A stretch of 5,890 bases of DNA. Source: Candidatus Aminicenantota bacterium. Lineage in GTDB: Bacteria; Acidobacteriota; Aminicenantia; Aminicenantales; Saccharicenantaceae. Location of the stretch: assembly GCA_011048485.1 (NCBI GenBank), contig DSDX01000144.1:1-5890 (forward strand), written 5' to 3'. Below the pieces are notes generated by a model. The model was not told where the DNA came from, searched no databases, and worked only from the letters and a program-made list of their open reading frames with translations. The position numbers were made by a program, and so were the translations under genes. Each line of letters opens with the position of its first letter. Within the stretch, counting starts at the first letter, position 1. Shown here piece by piece: positions 1 through 5,890 of the stretch.

Positions 1-466
1 GGATGAAGTCGGCGATGCCGGTCACGAAATAGAAGGGCAGCACAGCCCCCCAGGCGAGCCCGGTGGCGGCCCGGAGCCAGATCGGGCTCGTCCAAAGCCC
101 CGCGAGGCCGGCGACGGCGTCCACGGCCATGGGCAGGGTCAGCAAGAGGAACAGCCGGACATCGGGAAGGGCGACGCGGGAAAACCCCCGGATCCAGGGA
201 TAGAGAGAGAGCCCGGCGGCGAAGCCGGCGTAGATGCCGAGGCATCGGCCGCAAACGGGCAGCGGATGGCCGCCCAAGGTGAAACATCTGTCCGGGATTT
301 GATGGCAGAGCGGAGCGAAGGCGGCGTAGATCACGCGGGCCGGCCCGGAAGCCCCGCGCAGCGAGAGCCAGGGCGCCAGGACGATCGCGCCCAGCCAGAG
401 GATCGTGCCGAGGAGCGTCAACAGCCAGATCGACCGGACGGACCGGGGGGACAGAGTCGTCAGCAT
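1..466 (-). CDS. DUF2085-family membrane protein, 3'-truncated by window edge
   Basis: Reading leftward from the ATG at 466-464 gives 155 open codons that run off the window, so the C-terminus is missing. The product begins MLTTLSPRSV and has about four hydrophobic segments (residues ~14-35, 75-90, 104-124 and 133-152). Between the first two lies a Cys/His cluster: C54-H55-Q56, R60-C61, H67 and C72-G-R-C75, followed by LGIYAGF. This CHQ...RC...CGRCLG(I/V)Y pattern is what I know from the DUF2085 family of small predicted inner-membrane proteins, whose function is not established. The spaced cysteines and histidine could bind a metal or form disulfides; that is inference. No good Shine-Dalgarno precedes the ATG, but a -10-like box lies 6 nt upstream, which supports this start through leaderless initiation. 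It is transcribed divergently from the neighbouring exported TPR protein. The family call is fairly secure; the role is unknown. Confidence 0.8.
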   Translation of the reverse strand, partial: MLTTLSPRSVRSIWLLTLLGTILWLGAIVLAPWLSLRGASGPARVIYAAFAPLCHQIPDRCFTLGGHPLPVCGRCLGIYAGFAAGLSLYPWIRGFSRVALPDVRLFLLLTLPMAVDAVAGLAGLWTSPIWLRAATGLAWGAVLPFYFVTGIADFI

Positions 467-472
467 GGCCCT

Positions 473-502
473 ATTGTAGCCCTTTCCGCGACGGGGAGCC
501 AA
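473..502 (-). promoter_or_regulatory. Putative promoter of the DUF2085 gene, near-leaderless
   Basis: On the minus strand TTGGCT (502-497) and TACAAT (478-473) are separated by 18 nt, a passable sigma-70 layout. The -10 box ends 6 nt before the ATG at 466, so transcription would begin at or within a base or two of the start codon. A TANAAT box 6-7 nt before an ATG is a recognised signature of leaderless genes in several bacterial phyla. The absence of a properly spaced Shine-Dalgarno agrees with this. Confidence 0.5.
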
Positions 503-524
503 GTCGCCTCGTTGTCGGTTGCGA

Positions 525-553
525 TTGACAGGGGCGGACCCTGCAGGTACATT
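525..553 (+). promoter_or_regulatory. Sigma-70-type promoter for the pseudoprotease-TPR gene
   Basis: A perfect -35 hexamer TTGACA (525-530) is followed by a 17-nt spacer and a -10 hexamer TACATT (548-553, four of six matches to TATAAT). Transcription would start near 560 and give a leader of about 50 nt before the ATG at 611. The site lies in the 144-bp divergent intergenic region, back to back with the leftward promoter. It may also serve the downstream tRNA and tig, because no clear promoter was seen in front of them. Confidence 0.65.
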
Positions 554-598
554 AAGGTTAGGAATGGGTATCCAAGCGCAACCACCCCTGATCTCTCG

Positions 599-605
599 AA
601 GGAGG
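599..605 (+). promoter_or_regulatory. Strong Shine-Dalgarno that fixes the start at 611
   Basis: AAGGAGG lies 5 nt upstream of the ATG at 611 and is a full complement to the 16S anti-SD. It settles the start codon: the same frame is open back to an ATG at 266, but that extension would cover both promoters, overlap the opposite-strand DUF2085 gene and bury the signal peptide inside the protein. Confidence 0.85.
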
Positions 606-610
606 ATGCG

Positions 611-2443
611 ATGACCGAACGCGGCAAAGCTGGCCTGATCCTGATAGGGATGATGGCCTTGATCACGGCCCGGGCCCCGGCCCAGACCGAGGAGGCCAAC
701 AACGTCCTCGGCCAGGCGGGCCCGAGTGTCCTGGCGATCATCAGTTACGGGTCCGACAAGGCCGAGATCCTCAAGGGCTCGGCCCTGGCCCTGGGGGAGG
801 ACATCGTTGTCACGGCCTACCACGCGGTCTCCCAGGCCTATGACGTCGAAGGACGTAACATCAAGGGCAAGAAGGTCAAGATCGAAGGGATCATCGGCGT
901 CGATAAGGAGCATGATATCGCGCTCCTCAGGCCGAAGGGGAAGATCGACGCCCTTCCGGTCGGCTCCGTGGAAAGCCTGACGGAGGGGGCCCGCATCTTC
1001 GCCCTCGGCTCCAACGAGTCCGGTGATGTGACCATCGTCGAGGGCACGTTCGTGAAGACGGTCGAACTCGGGCCCCAGGACAGCATCTTCGAGGTCACCT
1101 TGGCCGTCCCCGACCAGTTCCGGGGGGGGCCGGTCGTCGATCTCAACGGCCAGCTCGTCGGCATGCTTTTCGTCGGGGAGAGGAACCTGAAGTTCGGCAT
1201 CCCTATCGCCACCCTCGTCAGCGTCACCCGGACGGGGAGCGTCATGGAATTCAAGTCCCAGACCCAGGAGAACTACTTCGAGACGGTCGTGGGGAACAAG
1301 TTCGCCGGCCGAGCGGCCCTGGCCCTCGATGACCAGCTCGCGGCCCGCACTCATTTCGAACGGGCGGTCAAGGCCGATCCCTCGGACCTCCAGGGCCATC
1401 TCGTCCTGGCTGGCATCCTCTCGCGGCAGCGGGATTACTCGGCCGCGGTGAGCGCCTACCGCAAGGTGACCGAGCTCGATCCCGGCAACGCCGAAGCTTA
1501 CTACGGCCTGGGCACGATCCTCCACAAGCAGACGCAGTACAAGGAGGCGGCGGCGGCCCTGGAAAAGGCGGCCGCCTCGGGCTACGCCGGCCCGACGCTC
1601 TATTTCGATCTCGGCGGCGCCTACGAGGCCGTCCCCGATTTCGCCAAGGCGGCCGAGGCCTATGAGAAATATATCGCCTCCGGACCGGACGACGCTTGGG
1701 CCGCGTATCTGCGCCTGGGGATCTGCAGGACCAGCCTCGAGCAGTACGACGAGGCCGTCGCCGCCCTTCTCGAGGCCCGGAAGTCCCAGCCCAACGACGT
1801 CAAGGTCGGCGACGCCCTGGCCCAGGCCTATGTCAAGGCCGGACGTCTCGAGGACGCCGAGGCCGTCTATGACGCCCTGGCCGGCCTCAATCCCCCGGAA
1901 GCGAAGAACTACTATCGCCTGGCCTACCAGATGTATGAAGGCGCCGGCCGATTCGACCGGGCCATCGCGCCCCTCCAGAAGATCATCGAGCTGGATCCGA
2001 ACAACGAGACGAATTATTACTATCTCGGCATGACCCACTTCAAGGCCGAGCAGTACGACGAGGCCGTCGCGGCTTTCGAGAAGAGCCTGGCCCTGAAGCC
2101 GGACTTTCCCCATGCCTGGTACCAGATCGGGTCCTCGCACTTCAACGCCAAGAGATACAGGCAGGCGGCCGAGGCCTACAAGAGCTATGTCGAACTGACC
2201 CCCGACGACGCCTCCGGCTGGCTGAACATCGGCGTGTCCTACAACCAAGCCAAGAACTACGAGGCCGCCCTCGAGCCCCTGAAGAAGTGCGTCGAGCTCA
2301 AGCCCGAGGATCCCGTGGCCCTGGCCAACCTGGCCATCGTCTATATCAACCTCAAGGACAACTACAGCGCCAAGGAGATCTACAACAAGCTGGTCACCGT
2401 GGATCCGGCCATGGCCGAGAAACTGAAGAAGTACATCTACTGA
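611..2443 (+). CDS. Exported trypsin-fold pseudoprotease with TPR repeats
   Basis: The 610-residue product starts with a probable Sec signal peptide: charged n-region, hydrophobic core at residues 7-20, and an A-P-A cleavage site after A24. Residues ~31-210 resemble the trypsin/DegP fold. H71 lies in VVTAYHAV and D102 in HDIALLRP, at the usual triad positions. The nucleophile motif GNSGGP is instead QFRGGP, so the catalytic serine is R171 in a gapless alignment and peptidase activity is unlikely. Residues ~227-601 form about eleven consecutive 34-residue TPR units with typical landmarks such as AYYGLG, A..A...KA and L.P; they probably make a protein-binding solenoid. The likely role is an extracytoplasmic scaffold or sensor that uses the dead protease domain as a binding module; this is inferred. 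It is followed after 36 nt by tRNA-Leu. Fold and repeat calls are strong; biological function is unknown. Confidence 0.88.
   Translation: MTERGKAGLILIGMMALITARAPAQTEEANNVLGQAGPSVLAIISYGSDKAEILKGSALALGEDIVVTAYHAVSQAYDVEGRNIKGKKVKIEGIIGVDKEHDIALLRPKGKIDALPVGSVESLTEGARIFALGSNESGDVTIVEGTFVKTVELGPQDSIFEVTLAVPDQFRGGPVVDLNGQLVGMLFVGERNLKFGIPIATLVSVTRTGSVMEFKSQTQENYFETVVGNKFAGRAALALDDQLAARTHFERAVKADPSDLQGHLVLAGILSRQRDYSAAVSAYRKVTELDPGNAEAYYGLGTILHKQTQYKEAAAALEKAAASGYAGPTLYFDLGGAYEAVPDFAKAAEAYEKYIASGPDDAWAAYLRLGICRTSLEQYDEAVAALLEARKSQPNDVKVGDALAQAYVKAGRLEDAEAVYDALAGLNPPEAKNYYRLAYQMYEGAGRFDRAIAPLQKIIELDPNNETNYYYLGMTHFKAEQYDEAVAAFEKSLALKPDFPHAWYQIGSSHFNAKRYRQAAEAYKSYVELTPDDASGWLNIGVSYNQAKNYEAALEPLKKCVELKPEDPVALANLAIVYINLKDNYSAKEIYNKLVTVDPAMAEKLKKYIY
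1739..2070 (+). repeat. 23-nt exact direct repeat inside the TPR region
   Basis: Positions 1739-1761 and 2048-2070 are identical over 23 nt, 309 nt apart, in the same frame. Both encode EQYDEAVA at helix B of a TPR unit (residues 377-384 and 480-487). The spacing of 103 codons is about three TPR units. Nucleotide identity, including third positions, suggests recent duplication or gene conversion between repeat units, though strong codon bias could also contribute. Confidence 0.7.
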
Positions 2444-2479
2444 CAGGACGAGAGACCCGGGATCGGGCCCGACGGACGA

Positions 2480-2564
2480 GGGCAGATGGCGGAATTGGCA
2501 GACGCGCTAGGCTTAGGACCTAGTTCCTGATGAAGGAGTGCGGGTTCGAGTCCCGCTCTGCCTA
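2480..2564 (+). tRNA. tRNA-Leu(UAG)
   Basis: A complete type II (long variable arm) tRNA cloverleaf. The acceptor stem pairs GGGCAGA (2480-2486) with TCTGCCT (2557-2563), with a G-U first pair and A2564 as discriminator. The D-arm is GCGG..TTGGCAGACGC. The anticodon stem is CTAGG/CCTAG around the loop CTTAGGA, giving anticodon UAG, which reads CUN leucine codons. The variable arm has stem TCCT/AGGA, and the T-arm is GCGGG-TTCGAGT-CCCGC. CCA is not encoded (CTG follows), so a CCA-adding enzyme is required. No convincing promoter was found in the 36 nt between the upstream stop codon and the tRNA, so it may be excised from a longer transcript with the flanking genes. Confidence 0.96.
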
Positions 2565-2571
2565 CTGAACT

Positions 2572-2597
2572 CCGGCGCGCCTCGGGCCCGCGCCCGG
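2572..2597 (+). other. GC-only hairpin between tRNA-Leu and tig
   Basis: CCGGCGCG (2572-2579) pairs with CGCG (2589-2592) and CCGG (2594-2597) around a 9-nt loop, with C2593 bulged. It begins 7 nt after the tRNA 3' end. It lacks a U-tract, so it is not a standard intrinsic terminator. It could be a processing site or partial attenuator separating the tRNA from the tig message, or simply a by-product of the GC-rich spacer. Confidence 0.4.
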
Positions 2598-2633
2598 CCG
2601 CTTACGCAACCTAAAGAGGGAAGAGACAAGATC

Positions 2634-3911
2634 ATGACCACATCCGGCAGAACGAGCCGCCTCATCGACGTTAGCCCCAGCCGCAAGGAGCTCGAGCTCG
2701 AGATCCCCGAAGAGGAGTTCCGCGGCGAGTACGAGAAGGTCCTCGGCACGTACACGGCCAAGGCCAAGCTTGACGGCTTCCGCAAGGGGCGCGCGCCCAG
2801 AGAACGGGTCAAGGCCCTGTTCGACCACGACATCCGGCACGACGTCTACGACGCCCTCATTCCCCGGGCCCTCGAAGAGGAGCTGAGAGCCCTGCGGCTG
2901 AGCCCGGTCAACGTGCCTGAGCTCAAGGAGCTCAATCACGAGGAGGGCCAGCCCGTGCGGGCCCGGGCGGCCTTCGAGGTCCTGCCCGATTTCGAGCTGC
3001 CCGATTACACAAGCGTCAAGGTCCGGAGGAAGCCGGTCGAGGTGTCGGAGGCCGATATCGCCGCGGCGCTCGAGGAGATCCGGAGCCGGGCCGCCGAGTA
3101 CGTCCCCGTCGAGGGCCGGGGAGTGGCCGACGGGGATTACGCCGTCGTCGAGATGCAGGGCCGCGACACCAAGACCAAGCGTCTCCTGCCCGTCGAGAAG
3201 GCCGTCGTCCTGGCCGGCCACGCGGACAACGAGCCAGCCCTGAACGAGAAGCTCGCGGGCATGACATCGGGGGAGGAGCGGTCGTTCGAGGTCTCCTATC
3301 CCAAGGACCACCGGAACCGCCGGGTGGCCGGCAAGGACATCGCCTACAGCCTTAAGCTCGTCGAGCTCAAGGAGAAGAAGCTGCCGGAGCTGGACGACGA
3401 ATTGGCCAAGACCATGGGTACCCCTGAAGGCCTCGGGGCGCTCCGCGAGAAGGTCCGCCGAGAGCTTGTCGCGGCCCGGGAACGGGCTTCCCGGAATGAC
3501 ACCGCCTCGGAGGTCCTCCAGGCCATCGCCGACAAGGTGACGCTGGAGCTGCCCGAGTCGGCGGTCGAGCAGGAAGCCTTGGCCGTGCTCAGGCGGCTGC
3601 TCTCAGCCTACAGGGACCGAAGGCTCTCCCCGGAGGCCTTGGAGGGCCTGAAGACGGAGGCCCGGCGCCAGGCCGCTGAGCACCTCAGGAACCACCTTAT
3701 CCTCGAGAAGATCGCCCAAAAAGAAGGCCTCGGGGTGTCCGAGGAGGAGGTCCGGGCCGAGGTCCAGGCCCTGGCCCTGGCCAACAACGTCCCCGAAGCC
3801 GCCCTGGGGGACATGCTCCGCCGGGAACCCCGGCGCCGGGAGGAGATCGTGGAGGGCCTGCTCTTCCGCAAGACAGTTGACTTTCTGATGAAAAGCGCTA
3901 TAATGAGTTGA
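2634..3911 (+). CDS. tig: Trigger factor (ribosome-associated chaperone)
   Basis: A 425-residue protein, close to the usual ~430. Residues 1-~120 form the ribosome-binding domain with the signature G48-F-R-K-G52 in LDGFRKGRAP, the loop that docks on ribosomal protein L23 near the exit tunnel. Residues ~155-245 align with the FKBP-like PPIase domain. Residues ~250-425, starting KLPELDDELAK, form the helical arm domain that cradles nascent chains. The PPIase pocket is degenerate: by alignment with E. coli, F168, I195, F198, Y221 and F233 become M174, E200, L203, H226 and Y238, so prolyl isomerase activity is doubtful while chaperone function should persist. The ATG at 2634 fits the family N-terminus and is preceded by a weak purine-rich site (GAGGGAAGAG, 2616-2625). 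The frame is open upstream to 2538, but that stretch lies in the tRNA and hairpin. Lon follows downstream. Confidence 0.95.
   Translation: MTTSGRTSRLIDVSPSRKELELEIPEEEFRGEYEKVLGTYTAKAKLDGFRKGRAPRERVKALFDHDIRHDVYDALIPRALEEELRALRLSPVNVPELKELNHEEGQPVRARAAFEVLPDFELPDYTSVKVRRKPVEVSEADIAAALEEIRSRAAEYVPVEGRGVADGDYAVVEMQGRDTKTKRLLPVEKAVVLAGHADNEPALNEKLAGMTSGEERSFEVSYPKDHRNRRVAGKDIAYSLKLVELKEKKLPELDDELAKTMGTPEGLGALREKVRRELVAARERASRNDTASEVLQAIADKVTLELPESAVEQEALAVLRRLLSAYRDRRLSPEALEGLKTEARRQAAEHLRNHLILEKIAQKEGLGVSEEEVRAEVQALALANNVPEAALGDMLRREPRRREEIVEGLLFRKTVDFLMKSAIMS
3877..3904 (+). promoter_or_regulatory. Sigma-70 promoter for lon, inside the tig 3' end
   Basis: TTGACT (3877-3882), a 16-nt spacer and a consensus TATAAT (3899-3904) lie within the last codons of tig, in an AT-richer patch that stands out from the GC-rich surroundings. 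The predicted start near 3911 coincides with the tig stop codon and gives lon an untranslated leader of about 130 nt. This would allow lon to be controlled separately from tig. No CIRCE, HAIR or sigma-32-type sequence was recognised nearby. Confidence 0.7.
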
Positions 3912-4040
3912 CCAAGGCTTTCAAACCCCGCGGCTCCTTGATAAACGTGCCCAATCGGAGTTAGATCGGCTCCGGTTCCGGCAACCGTCGAGCCGCAGCC
4001 CCGGAACGGTCGGGGGCCCTTGGGGGCCCGGAGCGTAGCC
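3912..4040 (+). promoter_or_regulatory. Structured 5' leader of lon
   Basis: A 129-nt non-coding stretch between tig and lon with several strong pairings. A local hairpin at 3967-3995 pairs CGGCTCCGGTT with AACCG plus GAGCCG (11 bp, TC bulge at 3988-3989, 5-nt loop). A second hairpin pairs GGGCCC (4014-4019) with GGGCCC (4024-4029) around a TTGG loop, ending directly against the Shine-Dalgarno GGAG (4030-4033). In an alternative fold GCTCCGG (3969-3975) is exactly complementary to CCGGAGC (4028-4034), covering the Shine-Dalgarno, while GTTCCGG (3975-3981) pairs with CCGGAAC (4001-4007). The first hairpin and this alternative cannot coexist. No U-tract follows any stem, so a terminator for tig is unlikely. 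A translational control role is inferred only. Confidence 0.45.

Positions 4041-5890
<1,850 letters not shown>

Noticed and set aside
266..610. N-terminal 115-residue extension of the TPR protein frame back to an ATG at 266
   Set aside because: It is low-complexity (P, R, G, Q, D), lies antisense to the DUF2085 gene, would span both promoters, and would place the signal peptide internally. The ATG at 611 has a perfect Shine-Dalgarno.
2432..2443. TACATC/TACTGA as a -10 box for the tRNA
   Set aside because: No -35-like hexamer is found at proper spacing upstream (CCATGG and CCGAGA occupy those positions).
2452..2474. GC-rich inverted sequences (CCCGGG, GGGCCC) after the TPR gene stop, as a terminator
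   Set aside because: Only short stems form and no U-tract follows before the tRNA begins at 2480.
2538..2633. Upstream extension of the trigger factor frame into the tRNA
   Set aside because: The extra 32 codons lie in the tRNA variable/T-arm region and the GC hairpin; the family N-terminus matches the ATG at 2634.
2562..3311. 249-residue minus-strand open frame opposite tig
   Set aside because: Same antisense shadow effect; its composition mirrors the opposite strand and the plus strand encodes trigger factor.
3912..4040. Heat-shock operator (CIRCE, HAIR or sigma-32 promoter) upstream of lon
   Set aside because: None of the known consensus arms is present; the upstream promoter looks like ordinary sigma-70.

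Overview
The window comes from a GC-rich bacterial genome. Codons are mostly G/C-ending, Shine-Dalgarno sites are AGGAGG-like, promoters look like sigma-70, and the tRNA does not encode its CCA end. The secreted TPR protein, the tRNA-Leu/tig/lon neighbourhood and the codon style would fit an Acidobacteriota- or Aminicenantes-like lineage. That placement is a weak guess; no diagnostic marker gene is present.

Layout, left to right. (1) 1-466, minus strand: the N-terminal 155 residues of a DUF2085-type small membrane protein, cut by the left edge. It is easy to miss because a spurious plus-strand reading frame overlaps it. (2) 467-610: a compact divergent promoter region. A good sigma-70 promoter points right. 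A second promoter points left, and its -10 box is so close to the ATG that the transcript would be leaderless or nearly so. (3) 611-2443: an exported 610-residue protein with a trypsin-fold domain whose nucleophile serine is replaced by arginine, followed by about eleven TPR repeats. (4) 2480-2564: tRNA-Leu(UAG). (5) 2634-3911: trigger factor (tig) with an intact ribosome-docking loop but a degenerate PPIase pocket. (6) 3877-4040: a strong promoter inside the 3' end of tig and a 129-nt structured leader. (7) 4041-5890: the first 616 residues of Lon protease, cut by the right edge before the proteolytic centre.

The tig-lon core is a protein quality-control locus: a nascent-chain chaperone beside an ATP-dependent protease. 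In many bacteria the order is tig-clpP-clpX-lon; here clpP and clpX are absent between tig and lon. No convincing promoter was seen for the tRNA or tig, so they may be read together from upstream, whereas lon has its own promoter.

I found no mobile element, CRISPR array or clearly new multi-gene system. The observations most worth following up are the pseudoprotease-TPR protein, a Lon whose conserved N-domain helix is replaced by a Gly/Pro/Arg-rich linker, and the lon leader, which can fold in two mutually exclusive ways, one of them burying the ribosome-binding site.
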